Assembly (NCBI RefSeq): GCF_947488945.1
Contig: NZ_CANLBS010000013.1
Span: 124,001 to 188,000 of the forward strand
From: an uncultured Streptomyces sp.
GTDB taxonomy: Bacteria; Actinomycetota; Actinomycetes; Streptomycetales; Streptomycetaceae
DNA length: 64,000 nt
Reading direction: 5' to 3'
Shown here: piece after piece, positions 34,501 through 64,000 of the stretch
Position numbering within the stretch: position 1 is the first letter of the stretch
Layout: every line of letters begins with the position of its first letter
Notes under the pieces: generated by a model
The model's input: the letters and a program-made list of their open reading frames with translations, nothing else
Told to the model about the DNA's origin: nothing
Database searches by the model: none
Translations under genes and position numbers: made by a program

Positions 34501-37429
34501 CATCACCGAGGACCAGCCAGGAGGTTCCCTCCAGCGAGGCGGGCCGAACGGTGAGCGGACGCCAGGTGACCCGGTAGCGCCAGGCGTCCACCACGGACTC
34601 CTCGGCCCGGGTGCGACGCCAGTCGCCGAGGGCGGGGAGCACCGCGTCGAGGTTGCGCCGGGTGCCGTCGTCGGTCAGGTGCAGGGTGTCCGCGAGGCGG
34701 TCGGCGTCGCCGTCCTCCACCGCCTCCCAGAAGTCCGCCTCGGCCGGGTCCTCGGGGCGCAGCGCGCGGTCCCGGGGCAGCGGGTCGAGCCAGTAGCGCG
34801 TGCGCCGGAAGGCGTACGTCGGGAGGGCGACGTGCCGGGCGCCGAGGCCCCGGTAGATCTCCGCCCAGCCGACGGCCACGCCCACCACGTGGAGCTGTGC
34901 CACGGCGGTGAACAGCGCTGCGACGTCGTCCTGCCCGTCACGCAGCGCGGTCGCGGCCGTCATGTCCTCGGACACACCGCGGACCAGTGCGGACAGCACT
35001 GCGTCGGGGCCGAGTTCGAACGTCCGGGTGACGCCCTCGGCAGGCAGCGCGGCGACCGCGTCCGCGAAGCGGACGGGTTCGCGGACCTGCCGCACCCAGT
35101 ACGCCGCCGTCGCCGGATCACCCGAAGCGGTCGGCACCAACGGCACCGAAGCCGGCGCATACGTCAACGACTCCGCCACCCGCGCGAACTCCCCGAGCAT
35201 CGGCTCCATGCGGTGGGAGTGGAACGCGTGCGAGACCGTGAGCCGCTTGACCCTGCGGCCCTCCGCGCGCAGCCGGGACTCCAGGCCGGCAACCGCCTCC
35301 GCATCACCGGAAACCGTCAGCGAGGAGGGGCCGTTGACCGCCGCGAGGTCCACACCCTCCGGCAGGATCACATCCCCCTCGGCCGCCTCCACCGCCAGCA
35401 TCGCCCCACCCCCGGGCAACGCCTCCATCAACCGCGCACGCGCCGACACCAGCGCACACGCATCGTCCAACGACAGAATGCCGGCGACGTGCGCGGCCGC
35501 CACCTCACCGACGGAGTGCCCCACCAGCACGTCCGGGGCTACACCCCACGACTCGACCAACCGGAACAACGCCACCTGCACCGCGAACAACCCCGGCTGC
35601 GCATAACCGGTCCGGTTCAAGGCAGCGTCGTCGTCCCCGAACACCACCTCCCGCACAGGCCGTTCAAGGCCGGCATCCACCCGCGCACAGACCGCGTCGA
35701 ACGCCTCCGCGAACACCGGGAACGCCTCGTACAAACCGCGCCCCATACCCACCCGCTGCGCCCCCTGCCCCGTGAACAGGAACGCGAGGTCGCCGTCGCG
35801 GGCGGTGCCGACGACCGCGCCGGGGGCGGACCCGTCGCGGGCCAGTGCGGTGAGCGCCTCGCGCGGGTCGGTGAGGAGCACGGCCCGGCGCTCCAGGTGT
35901 GCGCGGGTGGTGGCGAGGGCGTGGCCGATGTCGAGGTCGGAGGCGTCGGGCAGGTCGTCGTCGAGTCGGCGTGCCTGGGCGAGGAGGGCGTCCTCGTCGC
36001 GGGCCGAGAGCGGCCAGGGCAGCGTGGCGGGCACGGGCCGGTCGGCGGCCGGGCGGTCGGCGTCGGCGGGGGGCTCGGGGGCCTGTTCGAGCACGACGTG
36101 GGCGTTGGTGCCGCTGACGCCGAACGAGGAGACCGCCGCGCGGCGCGGCCGGTCGACGGTCGGCCAGGGGCGTTCCTCGGTGAGCAGCGAGACCGCGCCG
36201 CGCTGCCAGGCGACGTGCGGGCTCGGCGCGTCGATGTGCAGGGTGCGGGGCAGGATGCCGTGGCGCAGGGCCAGGACGGTCTTGATGACGCCCGCGATGC
36301 CGGAGGTCGCCTGGGTGTGGCCGATGTTGGACTTCAACGACCCGAGCCACAGGGGCTCTTCACGGTTCTGTCCGTAGGTGGCGAGCAGCGCCTGAGCCTC
36401 GATCGGGTCGCCGAGCCGGGTGCCGGTGCCGTGGCCCTCTACGGCGTCCACGTCGGCCGGTTCCAGCCCGGCCGCCGCGAGGGCGGCCCGGATGACGCGC
36501 TGCTGGGCGGGGCCGTTCGGCGCGGTGAGGCCGTTGGACGCGCCGTCCTGGTTGACGGCGGAGCCGCGCAGGACGGCGAGGACCTGGTGGCCGTGGGCGA
36601 GGGCGTCCGAGAGCCGCTCCACCACCAGCACCGCGACGCCTTCGGACCAGCCGGTGCCGTCCGCCACGGCGGCGTAGGACTTGCAGCGGCCGTCGGCGGC
36701 CAGGCCGTTCTGCTTGGCGAACGCCTCGAACGGCGTGGGGGCGGGCATCACGGTCACGCCGCCGGCGAGGGCCAGGGTGCATTCGCCCGCGCGCAGGGCC
36801 TGCGCCGCCTGGTGGAGGGCGACGAGGGACGAGGAGCAGGCGGTGTCCACGGTCACCGAGGGCCCTTCCAGGCCGAGGGTGTAGGAGACGCGGCCGGCGA
36901 TGACGCTGTCCGAGGTGCCGGTGAGCAGATGTCCCTCGGCGTCTTCCGGGACGTGCACCCCGGTGGTGGCGTAGCCCGAGTGGGAGGCGCCCGCGAACAC
37001 CCCGGTCCGGCTGGAGCGCAGCGAGTCGGGGGCGATGCCGGCCCGCTCCAGCGCTTCCCAGGAGGCTTCGAGCAGGAGCCGCTGCTGGGGGTCCATCGCC
37101 AGCGCCTCGCGCGGCGAGATACCGAACAGGGCGGCGTCGAACTCGGTGGCGTCCGCGACGAATCCGCCCAGCCGGGCGTAGTCGGCGTCGGCGTCGAGGT
37201 CCCAGCCCCGGTCGGTCGGGAAGTCGCCGATGCCGTCGCCGCCGGCCCGGACGAGGTCCCAGAGTTCGTCGGGCGACGTCACCCCGCCGGGCAGGCGGCA
37301 GCTCATGCCGATGACGGCGATCGGCTCCCGGGCGGCCTCGACGAGTTCGCGGTTGCGCCTGCGCAGCCGCTCGGTCTCCTTGAGGGAGACGCGCAGCGCC
37401 TCGATGACCTGCTGCTCGCGGGTGCTCAT
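13586..37429 (-). CDS. Modular type I polyketide synthase B (five modules, complete)
   Basis: Complete multimodular PKS of 7947 residues. The ATG at 37429 was chosen over an in-frame ATG at 37462 because GGAG lies 7 nt upstream and the protein then begins with the expected docking helix (MSTREQQVIEALRVSLKETE). The upstream ATG would also overlap the stop of PKS A. Domains, approximate residues: docking 1-33; KS 35, AT 550, KR 1135, ACP 1444; KS 1503, AT 2042, DH 2389, ER 2860, KR 3157, ACP 3466; KS 3526, AT 4042, KR 4616, ACP 4923; KS 4986, AT 5517, KR 6107, ACP 6389; KS 6449, AT 6984, KR 7522, ACP 7830; docking 7870-7947. All five ATs have HAFH (malonyl type). It continues the chain from PKS A and hands it on, most likely to PKS C. 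A hairpin lies 20 bp past the stop. Confidence 0.97.
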   Translation of the reverse strand: MSTREQQVIEALRVSLKETERLRRRNRELVEAAREPIAVIGMSCRLPGGVTSPDELWDLVRAGGDGIGDFPTDRGWDLDADADYARLGGFVADATEFDAALFGISPREALAMDPQQRLLLEASWEALERAGIAPDSLRSSRTGVFAGASHSGYATTGVHVPEDAEGHLLTGTSDSVIAGRVSYTLGLEGPSVTVDTACSSSLVALHQAAQALRAGECTLALAGGVTVMPAPTPFEAFAKQNGLAADGRCKSYAAVADGTGWSEGVAVLVVERLSDALAHGHQVLAVLRGSAVNQDGASNGLTAPNGPAQQRVIRAALAAAGLEPADVDAVEGHGTGTRLGDPIEAQALLATYGQNREEPLWLGSLKSNIGHTQATSGIAGVIKTVLALRHGILPRTLHIDAPSPHVAWQRGAVSLLTEERPWPTVDRPRRAAVSSFGVSGTNAHVVLEQAPEPPADADRPAADRPVPATLPWPLSARDEDALLAQARRLDDDLPDASDLDIGHALATTRAHLERRAVLLTDPREALTALARDGSAPGAVVGTARDGDLAFLFTGQGAQRVGMGRGLYEAFPVFAEAFDAVCARVDAGLERPVREVVFGDDDAALNRTGYAQPGLFAVQVALFRLVESWGVAPDVLVGHSVGEVAAAHVAGILSLDDACALVSARARLMEALPGGGAMLAVEAAEGDVILPEGVDLAAVNGPSSLTVSGDAEAVAGLESRLRAEGRRVKRLTVSHAFHSHRMEPMLGEFARVAESLTYAPASVPLVPTASGDPATAAYWVRQVREPVRFADAVAALPAEGVTRTFELGPDAVLSALVRGVSEDMTAATALRDGQDDVAALFTAVAQLHVVGVAVGWAEIYRGLGARHVALPTYAFRRTRYWLDPLPRDRALRPEDPAEADFWEAVEDGDADRLADTLHLTDDGTRRNLDAVLPALGDWRRTRAEESVVDAWRYRVTWRPLTVRPASLEGTSWLVLGDDPGDRIAGLLRAHGAEAVPAGFGAELSGFGDVAGVVCLPSAPVDLLPLLRADAGFGGRLWVLTRGAVSVNRADGAPDPSAAAVWGLGRVAALEQPERWGGLIDLPATLDTRAGARIAAVLAGTGGEDQVAVRATGVFGRRLLPAPARPAGPWHAPASLGPVLVTGGTGGLGARTARWLADRGVSRLVLLGRRGPDAPDAAALVADLAARGTTATLVACDVTDRAALAAVVTEHGVTGVVHTAGVMAMEPLSGLSPHAYAEVARAKAEGASHLDALLPDAELFVVFSSIAGVWGSGGQGAYAAANAHLDALAEARRRRGVPALSVAWGPWADGGMLADHGAEAEEGLRRRGLTAMDPDRALAALDRALAAGDTCVTVADVHGPRFAGVFSAARPSALLAELPWDDETPAAREGTPEGAPSWTARLAALSGSERDRAVLDLVRTEAAAVLGHATPEDVRPDSPFKDLGFDSLTSLDLRDRLTTATGLRLTATLVFDHPNAAALARHLVTESVGDAPATGPAPVAARTDEPIAIVSMACRYPGGVSGPGDLWDVVAEGRDVVTGFPTDRGWDLDALFAGDGPGTSYARHGAFLTGAGDFDAELFGISPREALVMDPQQRLLLESVWEAVEAAGIDPRSLRGSRTGVFAGTNGQDYAALAAQGPEGAEGYLATGTTASVMSGRVSYAFGLEGPAVTVDTACSSSLVALHLAAQALRNGECSLALAGGVTVMATPTAFVEFSRQRGLAADGRCKAFAEAADGTSWSEGVGVVLLERLSDARANGHRILAVVSGSAVNSDGASNGLTAPNGPSQQRVIQDALTMAGLRPTDVDAVEAHGTGTRLGDPIEAQALLATYGQDREEPLWLGSVKSNIGHTQAASGVAGVIKMVEAMRHGLLPRTLHVDRPSSHVDWSGGAVELLTESRPWAASPDRPRRAGVSSFGVSGTNVHVIVEQAPDGPAESAPEPPHRPTTPAERPATTPTPLAWHLSARSAAGLRAQADRLLDHLTDHPETAPSAVAHTLATGRAALEHRAVVLGADPDALLTGLRALAADTPAAHVRRGTALDGALTFLFTGQGSQRVGMGRGLYEAFPVFAEAFDAVCARVDVGLDRPLREVVFGDDAAVLNRTGYAQPGLFALQVALFRLVESWRVTPDHVVGHSIGEVAAAHVAGILSLDDACALVSARARLMEALPEGGAMLAVEAAEAEVELPEGVCLAAVNGPDSLTLSGDAEAIEALESRLRAEGRRVKRLTVSHAFHSHLMEPMLAEFGRVAESLTYRAPAISLAATASGDPATAAYWVRQVREPVRFADAVAALSGTRTFLELGPDGTLSALVQGLTDEAAAVPLIRDGHHAETDSFHRALADLHVRGVAIDWARHIPGPGAVLPTYAFQHERYWIRPRPAAGDLTAAGLGHAGHPLIGASTPLADGAGHLCTARLTPNAHPWLAEHVVHERTVLPGTALVELALRAGAEAGAEAEAGTVRLDELTIEAPLVLPATLQIIVGPADEDGLRPVSIHGRPDDAHDWTRHAEGRLGVSAAPLPEPLTVWPPAGAEPVETDTLYAELAARGLAYGPTFQGLHAAWRTADGVCVDVALPEGSDARSFGLHPALLDAALHGLGLGGVLDGATGDDTARLPFSWAGTTLHATGAERLRVRITAVGPDTVSLAAADPTGAPVATVDALTLRPVDPNRIQAPTTADALFSVTWTPLALPDAPHAGTAPTAPPAGDTTGDIGGDIGGDTTVVRLPDGDLHATTRRALSIVQEHLADATATGTRLVLVTTGAVACLPGDLITAPAAAAARGLVRSAQSEHPGRIVLVDIDQDDSLTALPAALALDEPELALRAGRPHAPRLTRPTAALATPDVPAWRLEPTGTGTLDGLAFVPVAEMAPGLGEVRIAVRATGVNFRDVLIGLGEYPDPAALMGSEGAGVVLEVGENVTDLAPGDRVFGLFSGGFGPSVVVDRRMVAPVPEGWSFVDAASVPMAFLTAFYGLVDLGGLRSGERVLVHAAAGGVGMAAVQIARHRGAEVFGTASVSKWAATGLDADHLSSSRDLGFEDVFRSRTGGRGVDVVLNALAGEFIDASARLLAPGGRFVEMGKADLRDPDSFGPDGTYRSFDLWEAGPDRLQAMLCELLELFASGVLRLPPVRAWDVREARAVLRHVGSGGHIGKNVLVLPRELDPEGTVLITGGTGALGGLLARHLVESRGVRHLVLASRRGPDAPGAAELVAELEASGASVQVVACDAADRHAVAALLAAVPAAHPLTGVVHAAGIADDGVIEALTADRLDAVLRPKADAALVLHELTAGLDLAMFVLYSSVAATLGTPGQGNYAAANAFLDALAHRRHARGLPATAAAWGLWDRASALSGTLDTTDRARFARLGSALSDADGLALFDTVTGRPEPHLVPLRLDLAGLRSRTPDAPVPALLRGLLRAPVRRAATATGSFAATLAAQTPADQERTLVGLVRAQAAAVLGHASADAVQTGRAFRDLGFDSLTSVELRNRVNAATGLRLPATLAFDHPTPEALAAHLLTALVPEGTATPAAAPVAAVQTDEPIAIVSMACRYPGGVSSPEDLWRLVVDGVDAVGGFPADRGWPTDGEAGRAYTRAGGFVDDATAFDAGLFAISPREALAMDPQQRLLLEASWEAFERAGIDPLSLRGRQAGVFMGVAASHYGLDGEEAAGHGLTGTATSVASGRLAYFFGLEGPALTVDTACSSSLVALHLAAQSLRNGECDLALTGGATVMATPGIYTEFSMQQGLAADGRCKSFSADADGTGWSEGVGVLLVERLSDALAAGHEVLAVVRGSAVNSDGASNGLTAPNGPSQQRVIRAALAAAGLRPSEVDAVEAHGTGTKLGDPIEAQALLATYGQDREEPLHLGSLKSNIGHAQAASGVAGVIKTVEALRHGVLPRTLHAAEPTPQVDWSAGAVQLLTENRPWPALGRPRRAAVSSFGVSGTNVHVVLEQAAEPPAPSAPVAPLVPSAVPWVLSARTPAALRDQAARLAERIADSDADPADVAATLTAGRARLDHRAVLVGTDRDTFVTALGALAEGAPTTAHDTAAPGALTFLFTGQGSQRVGMGRGLYEAFPVFAEAFDAVCARVDGGLDRPLREVVFGDDAAVLNRTGYAQPGLFALQVALFRLVESWGVTPDHVVGHSIGEVAAAHVAGILSLDDACALVSARARLMEALPGGGAMLAVEMSEGELELPEGVCLAAVNGPEALTVSGDEEAIIGLEVRLRVEGRRVKRLAVSHAFHSHLMEPMLAEFGRVAESLTYRAPAIPLAATASGDPATAAYWVRQVREPVRFADAVATLTGTRTFLELGPDGVLCALVRGAAADTAAVAVLRSGRHEPTAVLAAVGRAHARGADVDWTAVLGHGRRRVALPTYPFERTRYWPEPAPATATAGEDTAFWTAVDSGDAGVLADVLETDTDRADALLPTLTAWRETRRRRTQLDSWRYRVAWEPQAGPRTGRPGTLTGTWAVVAAGPAPDVVAALTAAGADTLELTPGQRIPAGAAGVLGLVDAPALLTLLSDAAGTGTRVWGVTRGAVAVGRTAHVTAPERAEVWGVGRVAALETPDRWGGLVDLPDLLDDRAGARLVHVLTGDEDQVAIRADGVHARRLRRAPLAGPAVREWAPTGPVLVTGGTGALGTALAHWLVGRGATELILAGRRGPEAPGAARLVADLAGRGVTVRPVACDVGDRDALAALLTAHPVTAVFHAAGVDTPTPLDAADPRAYADVVRAKALGARHLHELTGTGTGAVDTFVLFSSIAGVWGSGGQCAYAAANAHLDALASHRRALGLPATSVAWGPWAGAGMAAGPAAGHLRRRGLRPLDGDRALAALGQALDHDEDTLVVADVDWSPFARSFTAVRPSTLFAGVPEAAEALGRGTAVPAAGPSAWAAGLDGLGAADRRREAVALVREHVAAALGHPGPQQVDTRKPFKEMGFDSLAAIDLRDRIGAATGLSVSATAAYDHPTVDALATHLLGRLPGAAPADTTGGAVAPHAAYDDDPVAIVAMACRYPGGVASPEDLWDLVASGSDAVTGFPEDRGWDLESGTGHTGAGGFVHDATRFDSELFSISPREALAMDPQQRLVLETAWETLERAGIDPTSVRGSRTGVFVGASNSAYGSGATLPAELEGHLLTGTANSVLSGRIAYTLGLEGPAITVDTACSSSLVALHWAARALRDGECDLALAGGVTVIASPGAFSEFSKQGGLSADGRCKSFSADADGTGWSEGVGMVLVERLSDARARGHRVLALVRGSAVNSDGASNGLTAPNGPSQQRVIREALAAARLEPADVDAVEAHGTGTRLGDPIEAQALLAAYGQDREQPLLLGSLKSNTGHTQAASGVGGLIKMVQAMRHGILPRTLHVTEPTPHADWSTGAVELLTENRPWPATGRPRRAGISSFGVSGTNVHTIVEQAPQEPAAPAEPADSTPADRTPADRTPRTGDTAHRTRPLWLLSARSAEALAAQAARLLDLVRAADAPDPTAIARALAAGRAQLDHRAVVPGGDLDALAALAEGRATPAAVRGTTTDGPTTFLFTGQGAQRAGMGQGLYEAYPVFADAFDAVCARVESDRPLREVVFGDDGAVLNRTGYAQPALFALQVALFRLLESWGVVPDHLVGHSIGELAAAHVAGILSLDDACRLVSARGRLMEALPEGGAMLAVEAAEGDLVLSEGVCLAAVNGPDALTVSGDGEAVDALEARLRAEGRKVKRLTVSHAFHSHRMEPMLAEFAGVAESLTYHAPRIPLAPTAPGDPATAAYWVGQIREPVRFADAVAALPDVRAYLELGPDGVLSALVGRGDGHAVAVPALRGGSADADTLLGAVARLHVAGARVDWTAILGVPADLVDLPTYAFQRERYWLEPAGAPADGGSDAFWNTVTADGLDALPVTADDRAVLAGALPVLAGLRRAHQDRTSADAWRYRVTWERLPDRSAAPAGRWLCVAPDGHIPEDVRAALTGAELVPVAASGHERAALTGLLRAAVGPDAGLAGALAFLPADGVLTLVQALGDAGVTAPVWAVTRGAVAVDRTERPADPSAAAVWGLGRVVGLELPERWGGTIDLPAVLDPRTGRRFAAALATAPEDQLAVRADAIHGRRLHTAPARGRTAGAPWTPDGPVLVTGGTGALGARVARWLVDRGAGELVLVSRGGPAAEGADALEAELAAAGALVHLVACDVSDRDAVARLIADHPVTAVFHAAGVVDDGVVDHTTPERFAAVLRAKADSALVLDELLGQVGAFVVFSSLAGTVGSPGQGAYAAANAVLDALVERRRAEGRAGTSVAWGPWAETGMAADAPTADRMRRGGLAALDPARALTALGRALDLGDRCVVVADVDWQRFAPGLTASRPTALLTHLVETHRAPAAPAVAPGDVLGLVCARAAAVLGHGSAAAIDAGRPFRDLGIDSLTALELRNTLAAETGLRLPVGLVFDFPTPAALAGHLRTLLSGEPAARTGETGTGPAAADEPIAIVGMACRFPGGVSSPEDLWRVVTEGTDAMGPFPTDRGWDLGSLYDPDARRPGTTYAREGGFLAGAADFDAELFGISPREALAMDPQQRLLLETAWEAVEGAGIDPHSLRSTPTGVFAGTNGQDYAALLLDADTDTDTSELEGHVGTGNAASVLSGRIAYAFGLEGPAVTVDTACSSSLVALHWAVQSLRNGDCTLALAGGVTVMSTPGAFVEFARQRGLAADGRCKAFGAAADGTGWGEGVGVLLVERLSDARRNGHEVLAVVRGSAVNQDGASNGLTAPNGPAQQRVIRAALASAGLASADVDLVEAHGTGTSLGDPIEAEALLATYGRDREQPLWLGSVKSNIGHTQAAAGIAGVIKTVMAVRNGVLPRTLHADEPTPHVDWTAGDIGLLTANRPWTSAGPRRAAVSSFGLSGTNAHTIIEEYPTEESARPAAGTPGPTAPVPFVLSAATPAALRARAERLRAVAGELPMLGIAAALATGTARLRHRAVVLADGAETLSAALTAVAGGDRAPGVFHSEARDGGLAFLFTGQGAQRTGMGQELYDTFPVFASAFDEVCERIDTAAGRPLRDVVLGDPDALERTEYAQPALFALEVALYRLVESWGVVPDHLVGHSVGEVAAAHVAGVLALDDACTLVAARGRLMQALPGGGAMLAVEAAERDLELPDGVDLAAVNGPASLTLSGDEEAVDALEARLRAEGRKVKRLTVSHAFHSHRMEPMLDAFAATAATLTYHAPAIPVVSTVTGTPDPELATPAYWVRQIRSTVRFADALRTLRRRGTVHLLELGPDGVLTALAEDGVAALRRGRPERDTLLAAVARLHARGVPVDWSPLLEDARPVRLPGYPFDRRRHWPATRAGADVDRLRHRITWTPVPTAAETVLEGTWAVLGPRSDALVAATVRAVERHGGTVVDRADGEVTGILTVPAPGTHPGDGDGDVAGPDHSRRSRPAELLDLLRRAKAPVWCLTRGAVSAGDGTAATDPDQAQFWGLGRVAALEHPDRWGGLVDLPEEFDTRTGDLLAAVLAGLGEDQVALRDGRVLARRLVRAPLGVGSPVGSSPVGRALGGPVLVTGGTGALGRHVARWVVERGAREVVLTSRSGPAAPGASALVAELAESGAKAVVVACDVADRDALAEVVAAYRPTAVVHAAGVTGVGRLADLDADAYAEAVRAKVEGARHLDELVPEAELFVLFSSVAGVWGSGGQGGYAAANAYLDALAHKRRAEGRTATSVAWGSWDGEGMAAGEETAAYLAKRGLRALDPTRALAALGRAVDAGDTCVTVADVDWDRFVPAFTVSRPSPLLARLVDTPRPSAGTGTAASSRPDAGPALRERLAGTSGAERDALLGTLVRDAVAAVLGHTGAETVELHRPFKEIGFDSLTAVELRDRLRADTGLELPASLVFDHPTPADLVRRLLDELGPVSGTASLLAGLDALDAEFSTTPPDGLTRAKMAVRLQTFLSRWVDDRATAATGPSGLDDVGDEDMLALIDRELGL
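13589..18087 (-). other. PKS module B5: KS-AT(malonyl)-KR(A)-ACP plus C-terminal docking element
   Basis: The KS starts at 18085. The AT (about 16480-15560) has GHSVGE and HAFH (malonyl). The post-AT linker runs from LPGYPFDRRRHW almost straight into the KR structural half and lacks the roughly 50-residue FWxAVESGD...LPALSxWRR segment found in the other KR-only modules. The KR (about 14865-14310) has TGGTGALG and SSVAGVWGSGGQ with Trp, so it is A-type. The ACP has IGFDSL with Ser near 13940. A helical tail ending DEDMLALIDRELGL is a C-terminal docking element. Predicted outcome: a beta-hydroxy unit. Confidence 0.9.
14626..14960 (-). repeat. KR-core repeat shared by modules A5 and B5, copy in B5
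   Basis: About 330 bp covering the Rossmann start of the B5 KR match 38607-38941 in the A5 KR with only scattered differences. The protein stretch from GRALGGPVLVTGG to ACDVADRDALAEVV is nearly the same in both. The copies lie at the same point of the last modules of two consecutive proteins. Confidence 0.75.
18088..22476 (-). other. PKS module B4: KS-AT(malonyl)-KR(B)-ACP
   Basis: The KS starts near 22474. Its second catalytic His motif reads SNTGH where the other modules have NIGH. The AT (about 20880-19960) has GHSIGE and HAFH (malonyl). The KR (about 19110-18560) has TGGTGALGA, a VDD loop near 18870 and SSLAGTVGSPGQ without Trp, so it is B-type. This is the only B-type KR here not followed by a dehydratase step. 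The ACP has LGIDSL with Ser near 18264. Predicted outcome: a beta-hydroxy unit of opposite configuration to its neighbours. Confidence 0.9.
22477..26856 (-). other. PKS module B3: KS-AT(malonyl)-KR(A)-ACP
   Basis: The KS starts at 26854. The AT (about 25305-24420) has GHSIGE and HAFH (malonyl) and is almost identical to the B2 AT. The KR (about 23582-23030) has TGGTGALGT and SSIAGVWGSGGQCAY with Trp and no LDD, so it is A-type. The ACP has MGFDSL with Ser near 22661. No DH or ER. Predicted outcome: a beta-hydroxy unit. Confidence 0.92.
24560..25310 (-). repeat. AT repeat shared by modules B2 and B3, copy in B3
   Basis: About 750 bp encoding most of the B3 malonyl AT match 30540-31310 in the B2 AT with few changes, including the stretch from GQGSQRVGMG to VRFADAVA. 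The flanking KS-AT linker and post-AT parts differ between the modules. Confidence 0.75.
26857..32925 (-). other. PKS module B2: KS-AT(malonyl)-DH-ER-KR(B)-ACP
   Basis: The KS starts at 32923. The AT (about 31305-30400) has GHSIGE and HAFH (malonyl). The DH (about 30265-29450) keeps the catalytic His, the YGPTFQG motif and the DAALHG aspartate, but HxxxGxxxxP reads HVVHERTVLP, so the Gly is Glu (codon at 30158-30160). The ER (about 28850-27990) has GVNFRDV and HAAAGGVGMAA. The KR (about 27960-27420) has TGGTGALGG, an ADD loop and no Trp (B-type). The ACP Ser is near 27034. Predicted outcome: a saturated, unbranched unit, the only one inside the hydroxyl-forming run, if the DH works. Confidence 0.88.
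30540..31310 (-). repeat. AT repeat shared by modules B2 and B3, copy in B2
   Basis: Partner of 24560-25310. Identity begins close to the AT active-site fold and ends near the AT C-terminus, consistent with duplication or conversion of one AT. Confidence 0.75.
32926..37429 (-). other. PKS module B1: docking-KS-AT(malonyl)-KR(A)-ACP
   Basis: An N-terminal coiled-coil docking helix (residues 1-33, rich in Leu/Arg/Glu) precedes the KS, which starts at 37327 with its active Cys at residue 198. The AT (about 35782-34840) has GHSVGE and HAFH (malonyl). A typical KR structural half is followed by TGGTGGLGA near 34025. The KR catalytic region has SSIAGVWGSGGQ with Trp and no LDD, so it is A-type. 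The ACP Ser is near 33099. No DH or ER. Predicted outcome: a beta-hydroxy unit. Confidence 0.92.
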
Positions 37430-37458
37430 GACTGGGCTCCAAACGGGGTGGACACGGG

Positions 37459-64000
<26,542 letters not shown>

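Overview
The window is a stretch of actinomycete chromosome, almost certainly Streptomyces or a close relative. Evidence is the very high GC content, the strong G/C bias at third codon positions, GGAG/AAGGTGA ribosome binding sites, GTG starts, and three giant modular type I polyketide synthase (PKS) genes. All three PKS genes lie on the minus strand, so the assembly line reads from position 64000 towards position 1.

Right part (37459-64000): PKS gene A. Its 5' end lies beyond the window. Five modules are visible: A1 (end of KS, then AT-DH-ER-KR-ACP), A2 (KS-AT-DH-ER-KR-ACP), A3 (KS-AT*-DH-KR-ACP, with a divergent AT), A4 (KS-AT-DH-KR-ACP, methylmalonyl type) and A5 (KS-AT-KR-ACP), followed by a C-terminal docking tail. 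Middle part (13586-37429): PKS gene B, complete, 7947 residues, starting 29 bp after the stop of gene A. Its modules are B1 (KS-AT-KR-ACP), B2 (KS-AT-DH-ER-KR-ACP), B3, B4 and B5 (each KS-AT-KR-ACP), with docking elements at both ends. Left part (1-10690): PKS gene C, running off the left edge. C1 is KS-AT-KR-ACP (methylmalonyl type), C2 is KS-AT-KR-ACP, and C3 is visible only as a KS and the start of the next linker.

Between PKS B and PKS C lies an island of about 2.9 kb (10691-13585). It holds a LysR-type regulator (minus strand) and a divergently transcribed, zinc-independent NADPH-dependent medium-chain reductase (plus strand). A perfect inverted repeat with LysR T-N11-A geometry sits between them. 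The rest is a non-coding stretch with a candidate promoter and direct repeats for PKS C, and hairpins downstream of the PKS B stop.

If collinear, the visible modules add: two saturated units, a C=C carrying an unusual branch, a methyl-branched C=C, two hydroxyl units, one saturated unit, three hydroxyl units, a methyl-branched hydroxyl unit and another hydroxyl unit. That is the pattern of a large polyol macrolide or linear polyol. No loading module, thioesterase, tailoring enzyme, glycosyltransferase or extender-unit gene is in the window, so the product cannot be named. The most interesting signals are the divergent AT of module A3, the AT of module C1 that lacks the His next to its catalytic Ser, and many near-identical blocks shared between modules, which point to recent recombination or gene conversion.
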